Assembly (NCBI GenBank): GCA_024516155.1
Contig: JAJJXM010000043.1
Span: 124,001 to 188,000, forward strand
Direction of reading: 5' to 3'
Source: Pyronema omphalodes
Lineage: Eukaryota > Ascomycota > Pezizomycetes > Pezizales > Pyronemataceae
DNA length: 64,000 nt
Position numbers and translations under genes: made by a program
In this document: positions 1 through 10,232 of the stretch, piece by piece
Layout of the letters: each line of letters opens with the position of its first letter
Position numbering within the stretch: position 1 is the stretch's first letter
Notes under the pieces: model-generated
The model's input: only the letters and a program-made list of their open reading frames with translations
Database searches by the model: none
Told to the model about the DNA's origin: nothing

Positions 1-739
1 GTTGACAACACCGAATTCCTCGCGGGATTGCACCTCCACAAATGCATCGACAGCAGCGTAGTAGGTGGCCATTTTTAGGAGGGTTTTGGTAAGGTCTCGT
101 AAGGAGGGGTCGAGGCCGGAGGCAATTTTGAAGCGGGGACCTAAAAGTCGTTCTTTCTCGTCTGATGGGTTGTAGTCTTCTTGGTAGCGAATGTATTGGC
201 CTTCAATTCCCTGGGAACTATTAGGAATGCAGTATAATTATACTTGTAAATTTACGCACCATTAGGACAAACAACAGATCTTCTAGAATTGCGGCTTCTT
301 GCATTTCGGCGTCCATTTTCTCAAGTGGTATCGGGGCCCTGTTCAGTGGTAATTCGGAGGATAGCGGCGGTACAGAAACTCTGCATGCTAGAGGAGCGGC
401 GGTCGGGGGAAGAAGTGAAGCTTCGGGTAGCCATGGTGCAGCCGGTGGTGATGGTGCTCGTAGTCTCACTGGTGATTGACGGTACTCTTCCCTTGCTGGA
501 GCCCGGCGTCTTATCGCAGTTGTAGTTGTAGTTGTAATGTGTGTTCGCTCTGTTCTTCTTCTCTCAACATCATTTGTGCTCGAGGCAGCTGCAGTGCTGG
601 AGCGGGTTGATGGCTTTCTAAGCGGGGGAGAGTTGGTGCCGCGACCGGAATATGCACGATTTCGCGAGCTGGAAGACACGACCGATTCTCTGTGAGAACC
701 CCGGCGTAAGCCAGTTGCGCTTGTTGTTCCGGAGGCCAT
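1..739 (-). CDS. Gamma-tubulin complex component 2 (GCP2/Spc97/Alp4), N-terminal part, runs off left edge
   Basis: GCP2 with GCP3 and gamma-tubulin forms the small gamma-tubulin complex that nucleates microtubules at spindle pole bodies. Exons on the minus strand are 739..260 and 210..1, joined by a 49-bp intron (259..211, GTGCGT...CAG). Across the junction the protein reads EDLLFVLMGIEGQYIRY, followed by a segment containing SGLDPSLRDLTKTLLKMA and VDAFVEVQSREEFGVVN, which match the conserved start of the GCP/Spc97 domain as I know it in GCP2 (DLLYVLVG..G.YI; LRELV..ILPLA; FIE....EYG.VNHAL). The first ~115 residues are Ser/Arg/Pro-rich and disordered. The frame stays open upstream to about 940 but without an ATG, so I start at 739, where the context is GAAATGG. 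A further 5' exon is possible. The 3' part lies outside the window. It is transcribed away from the proteasome gene. Confidence 0.88.
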
Positions 740-1162
740 TTCAAGGGGTATATGTTGCCCTTGTCCAATTATACGCGGGGTATCAGTTTCGCGACCGTTC
801 GTGAACGATTGAATAAGTCGGGTAGTGAATGAGTTGGCGTCGAGTGGGGCGTCAGTCGTGGTGACAGACGCGATTGTTTTGTCGTCACTCGCGTTCCAAA
901 CATGGCGGTTCAAGTTGCACAAAAGCAACCTACGATGGTTTCAGCCTAGCTTCGTTGCGTCAATCTGCCCCCAGCTTATTAAGGTTTAGCGGGGTTGTAG
1001 CTGCCTCCAAACTAGAGCCGCATTGATGCTCCGCAGAGGTAAGTTATCTCAGCAGGCCGTCGATACAGAACCTCAATCCGTTTCCATCCATCTCCTCCAT
1101 CTCCGCCGTTCACGACGAAACGATACCCATTTGTTCTTCAGCTCCGCATATAATCTACAACT
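740..1162. promoter_or_regulatory. Shared intergenic region between divergent GCP2 and proteasome alpha-5 genes
   Basis: Only about 420 bp separate the two start codons, so both promoters and both 5' leaders must lie here. I see no clear TATA box or other named element. Minus-strand reading remains open over much of 740-928 but has no ATG there. Confidence 0.5.
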
Positions 1163-2179
1163 ATGTTTATCGCTCGCTCCGAATATGGTTTGTTGCCCCA
1201 CCAACATGTTTAAGCATCTCCGGTAGCTAACAGACCTCCAGATCGTGGTATTAAGTAATGTTTCCATCCGTCTACACGCGACCTCATCCCTCTAACAGCT
1301 TCTGAAGCACCTTCTCCCCCGAGGGACGTTTGTTCCAGGTCGAATACTCTTTGGAGGCCATCAAGCTTGGATCTACCGCAATTGGAGTACCTACCCCACC
1401 AGGCCCTCACTGCGTAGTCGCGGGGTACAGAACAGCTCTCTAACTCGCGCAGGTTGCCACTGGAGAAGGAGTAATCATCGGAGTTGAGAAGCGCGTTACC
1501 TCTCCCCTCCTAGAAGCTTCCTCCGTCGAAAAGATCGTCGAAATCGACTCCCACATCGGATGCGCCATGTCCGGTCTCCAAGCCGACGCCAGATCCATGA
1601 TCGAGCACGCCAGAGTAGAATGCCAGAACCATGCCTTCCACTACAACGAGCCTCTTCGTGTTGAGAGCTGCACACAAGCTATTTGTGACCTTGCTTTGAG
1701 GTTCGGAGAGGGTGCCGATGGAGAGGAGAGCATTATGTCGCGGCCATTCGGTGTCGCACTATTGATTGCTGGATACGATGAGGATGGACCACAGCTGTGA
1801 GTGGACCTGTACAGCTTGTAGGAGCTTCGGAAAGCTAATACGACTATAGCTACCACGCCGAGCCCTCAGGAACTTTCTACAGATACGACGCAAAGGCCAT
1901 CGGATCCGGAAGTGAAGGAGCTCAAGCCGAGCTTCAGAACGAGTACCACAGCGTGTGTATTTTCCTATCCAAATTCTGACCTCCGGAGAAGCTAACTTTC
2001 CCCACCAGTCCTTGACCCTTAAGGACGCCGAGACGTTAGTTCTCAAGACTCTCAAGCAGGTTATGGAGGAGAAATTGGATTCCAAGAACGTACAGTTGGC
2101 ATCCGTAACGAAGGCTGGATTCAGGATTTACCCTGATACCGAGATGGCAGAGGTTGTTGCAAGATTGGCTAACGCATAA
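1163..2179 (+). CDS. PUP2: 20S proteasome subunit alpha type-5 (Pup2/PSMA5), 6 exons
   Basis: Non-catalytic alpha-ring subunit of the 20S core proteasome. Exons: 1163-1187, 1242-1254, 1308-1386, 1453-1796, 1850-1952, 2009-2179; every intron is GT-AG and all phases join to give 244 residues, close to the family's usual ~241-260. The start reads [19 protein letters not shown], then [20 protein letters not shown], which is the alpha-subunit N-terminal signature as in PSMA5. Further matches are [32 protein letters not shown] and SRPFGVALL. The last exon holds LKQVMEEKL and ends in a short acidic/Ala stretch. Exon 2 is only 13 nt, so gene finders may miss it. The ATG at 1163 has A at -3. Divergent from GCP2 and convergent with the MOB gene. 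Confidence 0.95.
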
Positions 2180-2747
2180 ATTTGCATCCGGCGGGGTGGG
2201 GGAGGGGGGCAAATATTTTCCTCAAAATGCAATCAATACCTAATAAGCGGTAGATCGATAAATGGTGAATGCAAAAGAAACACATGATACCATCAAACAA
2301 TCAAAAAATATTTCTGCATGCCTTAGAGAGGGGGCCGTGGCTGTGGCCATGGCTTGCGATCAATTGATATCCAGTTAACCTATTTATTTCCTCCTTCTTT
2401 TTTGTGTCCTCCTCCCTCCTTAACAATAATAGCAAAGAACAGCAAAGAGAAAAAAAAAAAAAAAAAAAAAAACTCCCATCCATTTCTAGCCAAGCGAAGC
2501 CGTATTTATATATGTATCAAGAAAAAAAAAAAAAAAAAAAAAAGGGAATAGCATCAAGGTATTTTTATTATACAAAGAAATAGAAAAGGAATTTCCGTTA
2601 CGCCAGCGCAAACCCTACTACTGATACTAGAACTACTACTGTTACTGATGCTACTACTGTTACTGATGCTACTGATGCTACTGATACTACTACTACTGCT
2701 ATTCGTTGTTATTATTTTCTTGCTTTTTTGCGTTTTTTTTTTTAGTT
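2180..2747. other. Convergent 3' region between proteasome and MOB genes
   Basis: Holds the 3' ends of both flanking genes. Two long A runs (2450-2472, 23 A; 2522-2543, 22 A) and an imperfect trinucleotide tract of ACT/GCT/GAT units (about 2619-2700) are visible. I see no gene here. Confidence 0.6.
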
Positions 2748-4325
2748 TTATTTTTCCGAGTCGGTAGATTCTGTGGTTGATGGTGCGTCGGCTGATGCGA
2801 TTACCTCGGAAGTGGTTTTTTGCTTGTCTTCCTTTTGTTCGGTGGTTTCGGGGTTATCTTCTGCCTTCTCTGCCTCTTGTTTCTCCTGCTTCTCCTGTTT
2901 CTCCTTATCTTCTCCTTCCTTGGATACCTGGGAGTCGGAGGTGGTTTCGGCTTTTTGGTCGTCTTCTTTTTCTTCCTTGGCCCCCTCCTCGGTTTCTGGC
3001 TTTGTTTCCTCTTTTGGATTTTCGTGGGCCTCGTCTTTATTCTCCTTGGTCTCCTCCTTGATCTCGGATGTGGTCTCTTCCTTGTTTTCAGATGTGGTCT
3101 CCTCCTTGCTTTCTGATGTGGTCTTCGACGCTGTCTCTTCCTTGCTCTTCGATGCTGTCTTCGACGCTGTCTTCGACGCTGTCTCCGACGGGGTCTTCGC
3201 TTTACTTTCTGTCGATTCGGTAGCATCCTTTTCGTTGATCTCCTTGTCTTTCTCCGCATCTGTATCCTCCACCGTCACGGTAAGTTCCTGCATATGTACC
3301 ATAACCTCCTCTCCCTCCTCCTCCTCCTGTTCGTGGACCTCCACATTCTCTTCTCCGTCTTCGTCACCTTCCTCTTCTTCATCGTCCTCATCACTCTCTT
3401 CTTCATCTGAATAATTCTCCTCGCCCCTCCATTCGAAATCCTCCTCTTCTTCCTCCTCCTCTTCATCTTCACCCTCTTGTAGCAGCCCCCTCTCCTCTTT
3501 CTCCTCCTCCTCCTCCTCATCTCCCTCTGCCTCCCTGGGTAGCATCATTCCCTCTCTTGGCACCAACCTATACCTCTCCGCCACAGCCATAAAGAGTCTA
3601 TAAACACCTCTCGTTTCCCTTTCCGCCTCCCAGAAAGCCTCTCTATGCGCAAACCAAGCATGCGCAAAGATCCTATACAATCTCCTGAAGATAGAAACCA
3701 GATGTTTAAACGAGCCCTGACTTATTGACAATCTGGACGGGAAATATTTCGTACTAGTCAACATAGTAGCAGCCTGGTCTAGAGTATGGGTCGAGTAATC
3801 AATAGCACTACAGGATTGAGGTGTAGGATGAACTGCGCATAGGTATTGCCATTCACTTGCCCTCATCTCGGGACATGTACTGTTGTTGCATGGTGCTGAG
3901 TGAAGCGTTATTATCAGAATGTTTAAATCTCGGGTGAGACGTCGGGTTAATTCGTAGACCCAGAGGGTTTCTTCGATGCCTTCGGGTGGGGAGGCGAGAC
4001 GGGAGCAGTCGCTACGGGTTAGTTGGTGGATGGTGGTGGAAGACGGCGGGTGGGTAATCGAGGTGATTAATGAGGCCAGGTGTTCTTGGAGTTGGAAGGC
4101 GGAGTCGAGGTCGCCGAGGGGGGTGGGTGGGTGTGGTGGGGAAAGGGAGTTGGTGGATGTGCCGGGACGAATACGACGGGATGGCGGGGGTGGCTTTGTG
4201 GGGGAATTCGTGGATGAGCTGCTTCCGCTGCTTGCATTGGTTTGTGGAGGAAGCTGCACTTCGGTGATAGGAGGTGGTGAGGGGAGTCGTGGGCTTGTCG
4301 GTATGCTGGTTTCGGTGGCCGCCAT
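2748..4325 (-). CDS. MOB family protein, phocein/MOB3-type STRIPAK subunit, with long acidic repetitive C-terminal tail
   Basis: Intronless, 525 residues from the ATG at 4325 (perfect ACCATGG context; an ATG 12 codons upstream at 4361 is also in frame). Residues ~75-263 form the Mob domain: WVYELTRRLTRDLN, then CNNSTCPEM, EWQYLCAVHPTPQSC, IDYSTHTLD, KYFPSRLS and FRRLYRIFAHAWFAHREAF. The zinc ligands are present as C146-x4-C151 and H222-x4-H227. The wording (CP.M.A.EW.YLCA.H..P..C.AIDY..HTLD) is that of phocein/MOB4, called MOB3 in filamentous fungi, a subunit of the STRIPAK phosphatase-kinase complex controlling hyphal fusion and fruiting. Residues 264-525 are an unusual tail: Glu runs first, then repeated K-E-E-T and T-A-S-K units. 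Residues 1-70 are Pro/Ser-rich. The identification rests on motif recognition. Confidence 0.88.
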   Translation of the reverse strand: MAATETSIPTSPRLPSPPPITEVQLPPQTNASSGSSSSTNSPTKPPPPSRRIRPGTSTNSLSPPHPPTPLGDLDSAFQLQEHLASLITSITHPPSSTTIHQLTRSDCSRLASPPEGIEETLWVYELTRRLTRDLNILIITLHSAPCNNSTCPEMRASEWQYLCAVHPTPQSCSAIDYSTHTLDQAATMLTSTKYFPSRLSISQGSFKHLVSIFRRLYRIFAHAWFAHREAFWEAERETRGVYRLFMAVAERYRLVPREGMMLPREAEGDEEEEEEKEERGLLQEGEDEEEEEEEEDFEWRGEENYSDEEESDEDDEEEEGDEDGEENVEVHEQEEEEGEEVMVHMQELTVTVEDTDAEKDKEINEKDATESTESKAKTPSETASKTASKTASKSKEETASKTTSESKEETTSENKEETTSEIKEETKENKDEAHENPKEETKPETEEGAKEEKEDDQKAETTSDSQVSKEGEDKEKQEKQEKQEAEKAEDNPETTEQKEDKQKTTSEVIASADAPSTTESTDSEK

Positions 4326-5066
4326 GGTGATACGTAGATGTGAACGAACTTTGTTGAGCAATTGTGTGGCGTGGAGTTTCGGATGACGTTGGTGGACCTG
4401 GTAGGACCTGGTCGAAGATTGAAACTCGAGAGATGGCTTCTCGAGCTGGGGAGACGTGACTTGATGACGTTAAGGGAGAGCTGGCATGTAAGGATGGTTG
4501 GTTACCCGGCACGTAAGGGGGGAGAGATGAATATTTCTTTGATTCCCAGATCAACCGTTTTTTTTTTCTTTTTTTTTTTTCATTGTTTTGGTAATTGGAG
4601 TTTAAAATTATTTCTAGTGTCTAATACTATTTTTCTTGATTAGATTGGATATTTTAGATGTGATGAGATGGACACGGACGTTTTATTTTTTATTTTTTAC
4701 GTTCGTTCGCTTTGACTTCTTTGGCTTCTTTGGCTTCTTTGCTCGTGTTGAAGATCCGCGCCGGCTTCGCGACACGCGGGCTCGCTCTTCTCCCCCCCGG
4801 GCTTTTCCCTGGGCTGCTCCCCCTTCGCTCCCTGTCCCTTTTGGCCTTTCTGACACCTCCCCGGACTCCCTTCTGGGCGACGGGCTGCAGACGTCGATGA
4901 TCCTTGCACATCCAACAACACCAACCACCGACGCTAGTAACAGTGCTAACTTTAACTTCGGACTTTCCTTAACGTTAACGTTCCTCACGGTCATCGCGCG
5001 ACGACGAGGAAAGAACATCACGAAAAACGCGAAATTTACGGGAAACCCAGTAACAACACCAATCTT
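4326..5066. promoter_or_regulatory. Divergent promoter region between MOB and PHD-finger genes
   Basis: About 740 bp between two outward-facing start codons. It contains a T run (about 4559-4580), a CTTTGGCTT direct repeat (4720-4742) and a GC-rich stretch around 4755-4880. Long reading frames exist on both strands here, but none shows a domain and they conflict with one another, so I treat the stretch as regulatory and leader sequence. Confidence 0.5.
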
Positions 5067-6872
5067 ATGACTGAAGACTTTGAACAAAACATGGCTGCAA
5101 ATGATCCTGAATTATTGATTCGTCAACAGCTTGCGCCTCAGGTTTCAATGGCGCAGCAAGACCTTCCTCCGGAATTGGCGCTGCAGCAATGGGTATATTC
5201 CATTCTCCTCCACCTGCTGTCACTCACAACACCTTTGAGAATCTTTGAGCCTCAGAGGAATCCTATGGCATGCTGGGTGTCTCCATGACATCCTCCACTG
5301 AAACTTCAATTTACATGGCGCATACTAACCTCCACCTAGCATCACCAACAGCAAGTTCCCCAGCAGCAGCAGCAGCAGCAAAATATGCCTCAACAACAGC
5401 CACAACAATATCAGCAAATTACCTCTCCGAGTCAGCAGCTGTTCCAGCAGCAATTACAAGTACAACAACAAGCTGTTATGGCCCCTCCTCCTCCGCCTCC
5501 GCTACAGGTTGCAGATGTCGCTCCTATGGCTCATATCGTTACTACCCCCACTATCACCCCCACCATTTCCGAGGCACCTACGCCTACCTCTAAAATCTCA
5601 CGCTCGGCTCGACCAAAATGTTGCTCTACATTCCGTTCCTCCTTCAGTTATACCGGGAGTGCACTATGCTGACTTGACGTACAACAGCTACCTCAAAGCC
5701 CTCCTCCAGAAAACCCGGCCGTCGAAAGTCCAGCGTAGTAATAAAAGACGACAGTGATGAATCCATGTCCGAAGAGTTCACAATGGAAGGAATCAAGACG
5801 AAATCCGGACGCAAAGTTCACCGACCAACTCACTTCAACCCAGCTCAAAAAACACCATCTCGTCGTCGAGGACCATACCGAAGGAATTATGATGCCAGAA
5901 TCTGTAAACTATGCCAAAGAGGCCATTCTCCTCAGTCGAATATGATTGTGTTTTGTGATGGGTGCAACACACCTTACCATCAACTTTGTCACGATCCTCC
6001 GATTGATGATTTGGTCATCCAGGTTGAGTCGGCGGAATGGTTTTGTGCAGGCTGTGCAAAGAGTAGGGAACAAAGACCGCTTACTATGGGACTTACTGGT
6101 CAGAGCTTAACGGAGGAGGAGAAAAGAATGTATTTGGCTAGTCTTCCTATGAGCAGCTTGGTCGAATTGCTGTTCTTTGCCGAGAAACAACATCCGGATT
6201 TGCCGATTTATGATCCGCAGACTAAGGAGATTGTGGCGGCACAAAAGGCGGCGAGATCAAAGGATGCAACACCAGGAGGAACAGATGAGGTGGCTACAGA
6301 GGAAGGAGATGGACAAGGACCTAATTGGGAGGAGATGATTGTGAGGGCTATTGCAGCACAGGATATCGGAAAGGGTGTACAACCCAAGTGGATCTTTGAG
6401 TGGATATCCCAGTAAGTACCATCTCTAAGCGAAGTGACGAGGCGTGATGTAAGATGAGGCATAGCCGAGTCCCATTCGGTTATCTCGCCTACGCTTGGCT
6501 TTTTTCTATGGCTGACATCCATGCCTTAGGAATTTCCCCGCCCTCGAAGGCCGTGATGTCCGTGCCGAAGCACAAAGCACCCTTCAAGCAACTCTACGAA
6601 AAGAACGTCTGTTACGTGAGGGACACGCATACCGTCTCAACCCGGCCTGGGTTGGCTCCTCTTCCCTGCCCAAGCCGCAGCTGGAACCTGGACATCTTCC
6701 TCCCGGGGGAGGTATCAAACTCCCACTGGAAACCGAAGAGGAGGGAGCTGCATCTATGTTATGTGATGATGATAGTATTGGGTTTTCTCATCTATGGGGT
6801 GATGCAATCCAGCTCAGTGGGGCTAGTGTCGAGGATAGTCTTATGATGGATGGCATTATGGCAACTCATTAA
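5067..6872 (+). CDS. PHD-finger protein with C-terminal winged-helix-like segment, 4 exons
   Basis: Exons 5067-5192, 5340-5619, 5688-6411 and 6530-6872 join in phase with GT-AG introns to give 490 residues. Residues ~43-105 are Gln-rich. A basic linker (SSRKPGRRKSS) leads to a C4HC3 PHD finger at 208-258 with all ligands: C208, C211, C225, C228, H233, C236, C255, C258. PHD fingers usually read histone tails. A conserved-looking helical part follows (LTEEEKRMYLASLPMSSLVE). Residues ~345-415 (WEEMIVRAIAAQDIGKGVQP, KWIFEWISQ, then LQATLRKERLLREG) look like a linker-histone-type winged helix, split by intron 3. It is probably a nuclear chromatin-associated protein; I cannot assign the complex. 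M9 at 5091 (AACATGG) has a better start context than the first ATG. Confidence 0.87.
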
Positions 6873-7496
6873 AATTGGGTTGCGACATTCCCCCCACGGA
6901 GGAATATGGGATTGTAGGGTAAGTGAAGGAGGATGTGGATTTCTACTCTGTCATAAGGGAAATTGATGTATAGTATGAAAGGCGGGAGCGGAAATTGGAG
7001 TATGTTTGATTTGATTTGATTTGGTTTTTTTTGATTTGGAAAAAAAAGCGATTGGTTTGGTAGAATGGAAATGATATTGAGGAATTGAATTCTGTTGGCT
7101 TGTTGGTATCTATTTATTTGTGATTAAAACTCGGTATGAAGATGGAACAAGCTCTCGTCACAATCAAGACGTCGAGATATTGAATCATAACCGTTGATTA
7201 ATATCTTCTAAACAATCATTTAAAAATCGATCCCCCTCCCTTCGCCTTTGTATAACACCTAGCTTTAATAACCCATATGCTCACACTATCCGGCTCACGG
7301 AACTGGAGCTTAGCTAGAGCTTTAGGAACAGTCACAGTCACAGCTAAGTCTTCGCTTAGGCACTCCTGGTCTCCCGGTCTCCCATGACTGGTGCTCTGAG
7401 ATAGTTGCTGTCGCTGTCACTGTCACTATCACCATTAACCACAGCAGCAGTAAGCTCATAAAATCCCAAATCCCTTAGCCTTATTCCCAAATCCCA
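6873..7496. other. Intergenic, 3' region of PHD gene
   Basis: AT-rich sequence with a GATTTGATTTGATTTGG tract near 7008-7035. Towards the right there are short GT-rich and CACTGTCACTGTCAC-type repeats (7395-7440). I see no gene. Confidence 0.5.
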
Positions 7497-7539
7497 ATGG
7501 TAAAACTCCCACGACCGGTGCAGCTTTTATTCCTAGCTT

Positions 7540-7546
7540 CTGCTTC

Positions 7547-7577
<31 letters not shown>

Positions 7578-7672
7578 TCTGCTTCTGCTGTGGTGGTTAT
7601 GGTTAAGGTGGTGGTGGTGGTGGTTATGGGTATGGGTATGGCTATGGTTATGGGTATGATAATGACAGGAAG
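7540..7672 (+). repeat. CTG/CTT trinucleotide tract followed by GGT/TAT tract
   Basis: A run of TGCTGC/TTCTGC units (about 7540-7590) passes into GGTGGT and TATGGG units (to about 7660). One frame at 7600-7712 reads as Gly-Tyr repeats followed by three Cys-containing CGYCGYCGHC units, ending near GTAGGT/GTATGC donor-like sites. This may be an exon of the low-complexity gene proposed downstream, but I could not close a gene model. Confidence 0.35.
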
Positions 7673-8020
7673 GGTATATGCGGATATTGCGGATATTGCG
7701 GACATTGCGGGGATGTAGGTATGCCTATGTTTTTTGTTTTCTAGAGAGTTGGTTTTTTTTCTGGAGAGTCGGTTTTTTTTTGAGAGTTGGGTTTCTGGAG
7801 AGTTGGTTGGAGAGTTGGAGATTCGGGTTTCTGGGGAGTTGGTTGGAGAGTTGGTTCTGGAAGCAGAAACTGAGAAGCTGGGGAACTGAAACCCCAAGAA
7901 GCAAGAAGCAAGAAGCAAAAGCAAGAAGCAAGAAGCAAAAAGCAAAAAACCTCAAAATGCTGATAATGCCGATACTGCTAATGCCGATACTGCTAATAGC
8001 GATACTGATAATGCCGATGC

Positions 8021-8734
8021 TAACGACCTCTACATAGACTTCCAACGCACCTTCCAACCCATGGACAATCACAACTACAATCACAATCACAACTACAAGC
8101 ACAACCACAATCACAAGCACAACTACAACCACAACCACTCCACACAATCAAAACAATCTTCCCGCGTAGAGGTTGCTATATAAATATTCTCAACGACGAT
8201 GAAGAAAAAACTTTTGAAAATGGTTGGGATTTTGGATGGGTCGGGGTTATTGGTGATGATGATGGGGTTGATGGGGTTGATGGGCTTGATGGTTTGGATG
8301 GTTTGGATGGTTTGGATGGTTTGGATGGTTTGGATGGTTTGGATGGTTTGGATGGTTTGGATGGTTTGGATGGTTTGGATGGTTTGGATGGTTCGGATGG
8401 TTTGGATTTTAATCAGCTTGTACCCCGTGATGGGGGCGATTATCTAGAGTTCCCGGAATACGTAGGATTTCAAGAGTTCCCGGAATACCCAGCATCCCCA
8501 GCATCCGAATCTCTCGACCCCATCCTCCCCACCCCCGACTCCCAAAACAACCCCTTCCCCCTCCCACCCAACCTCCAAAACCTCCAAGACCTCATCTCAA
8601 CCCTCCCAAGTAGCCTTCCCCAGCTAGCAGTTGAAGTCGATGAGATGCTGGAGGAATCGATGTATTTACATGTTATTGCTTCGGTTCCTGGTGCTTGGCC
8701 GAGGGATGAAGTTGGGCGGCCGCTGGAGAGGTGA
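8021..8734 (+). CDS. Candidate orphan low-complexity protein exon with Gly-Leu-Asp repeats
   Basis: An open frame with no ATG of its own runs from 8021 to 8734 and must be entered by splicing if it is real. It begins Gln-rich (QPQSQ units), continues through NDDEEKTFENGWDFGWVG and 13 GLD repeats, and ends in a more ordinary sequence (LQDLISTLPSSLPQLAVEVD, then YLHVIASVPGAW). A branch-site-like GCTAAC and an acceptor TACATAG occur just upstream (about 8013-8035). The last codons overlap a donor-like GTGAGG at 8731. A TATATAAAT motif at 8178 offers another reading in which transcription starts inside the region. No known domain is seen and no function is proposed. Confidence 0.35.
8288..8404 (+). 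repeat. 9-bp minisatellite, unit GATGGTTTG, 13 copies
   Basis: Thirteen contiguous copies, identical except unit 12 (TTC for TTT), preceded by degenerate GATGGGGTT units from about 8261. Being a multiple of 3, the array stays open in several frames and encodes a DGL tripeptide repeat in the candidate exon. Its uniformity suggests recent expansion or homogenisation. Confidence 0.95.
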
Positions 8735-10232
8735 GGTGATGGGGTGGGGGGGGGGGGGGGGTTGGCGGAGGGAGGGATGGGGATGGGAGGTAGAGGTAGT
8801 GAGGAAATAGATAAGGGGGTGGAAGGGTGGAAGGATGGCATATTGAGGATTATGGGGCTGCAGGAGTAGAGGTGAAGTTGGGGGTTGGGGGTTCATAATG
8901 ACGATGACGACACTGGTGATGATGGGGTATGGGATGGGGTATGGTGGTAGATGTAGGCCTCGAGAAAATTGAGGAGAATGTGATGGATGAAACTGGAGGA
9001 AAGGCTGTGATGGTGAGTACAGAGAGGGGAGATGTTAGGGGAGAGCAGGATTGTGGGTATTGATGGATGGATGGATAGATATTCCCCCGTGAATTCAGTA
9101 CCACACAGGGGATACGGATTTTTTAGGGATAGATATTTACGATTTTGGATTATGTACAACACAGAGTTCAAAATATATATATATATATATAAAAAGCTCC
9201 ACTGCCGCCGGAACAATGGACAATGGACATCAATGATCAAACACCTTTGAATCCCGCCATATCCCGCCATATCCCGCCATATCCCGCTATATCTCAAGCG
9301 TTCAAGCCACATTATAATCCTCAGCCAAAAGCAAGGCCGTAGACACTTCATCAAAACCAGCAAGCAGCTTTACAATACCGTAGCAACAAGTATAAGTATC
9401 CCAATCAACAACTCCGGCATTAATGTCAACCAAACCAGCCAGCCGGTCAGCCAGCCAGCCAGCCAGCCAGCCGGTCAGTGGTCACATCAACCACTCCGTA
9501 TCCCCTCATCCCCACGTCCTGTGCTATCAAAACCCAGAATAACTCCATCCTAGCTAGAGAAAAGTTTTAAGAAAATCATACCGGCCCATCATTGAAGAAA
9601 TCCTGGGGAGTCCGGGGAGTAGTGGGGAATCCGGGATATAAGGAAGGTCTGCTGCCTAAATAATATCCCCAAGAAAAGGAAGAAGGGCGTTTTCTGTAGT
9701 TGGTATCAGGTTATGGAGCTGTGGGGATGGGTATATATCGAGGTCTTGTAAGGAGTAAAAGGAGAGAGGTGGAGATTTATTGGTTTTGTAATTTTAGAAA
9801 TCGGGGGAAGTAGACTAGTGGGTAGTGAGTGAGCTTTGTCGGGTGAAGAGGTGGATATGTAGGGGTTACTAGGGATTAAGAGGGGGTTAAAGCAAGCGCA
9901 GGAGCAGGGTAATGAGGATGAAGGTGGTGTTGTTATTTCATGATGAGATGTACGAGAGAATGATGAGGGATATACTAGTAACTAGAATTCATGGAATGGA
10001 TAGGAATGGAAAGCATTTTGGGTAGGATACCATGCAGCTACTGCTCTGGCTTGGTTTTAGATGAAGGTTGTTTTCGGTTCTCTTTTTTTTCCTGTTTTTG
10101 TTTTTGTTTTTGAATATTGTATTGGTTTACGGCTTTACGGGTTTTGTTTTTAGGTTAGGTGGATATAAAGCATTCTGAAGATTGGGAGTCCTTATCGACT
10201 ACATAGACGGTGTTTGGATATTTTTCTTTATC
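8735..10232. other. Intergenic region with simple repeats, no gene seen
   Basis: Contains a 16-G run (8746-8761), G-rich sequence to ~8890, a TA tract (about 9173-9191), four copies of the 10-mer ATCCCGCCAT (9251-9290) and a CCAG/CCGGT tract (9434-9478). No reading frame shows protein-like features. Confidence 0.5.
9251..9290 (+). repeat. 10-bp tandem repeat ATCCCGCCAT x4
   Basis: Four units in tandem, the last with one substitution (GCTAT). Confidence 0.9.

Noticed and set aside
2773..3414. 213-aa Ser-rich plus-strand frame opposite the MOB gene tail
   Set aside because: It is the complement of GAA/GAG-rich codons; Ser/Val/Phe bias mirrors the acidic tail, and the minus-strand frame carries the Mob domain.
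4683..5087. 134-aa minus-strand frame between MOB and PHD genes with hydrophobic start and basic Lys-rich end
   Set aside because: Competing open frames on both strands, overlap with the PHD gene start, and no domain. More likely promoter sequence, though a small membrane protein is not excluded.
7481..7945. Long minus-strand frame over CTG/GCA and TCT repeats
   Set aside because: Composition entirely set by simple repeats (poly-Ala/Glu, Thr, Leu); several frames on both strands are open for the same reason.
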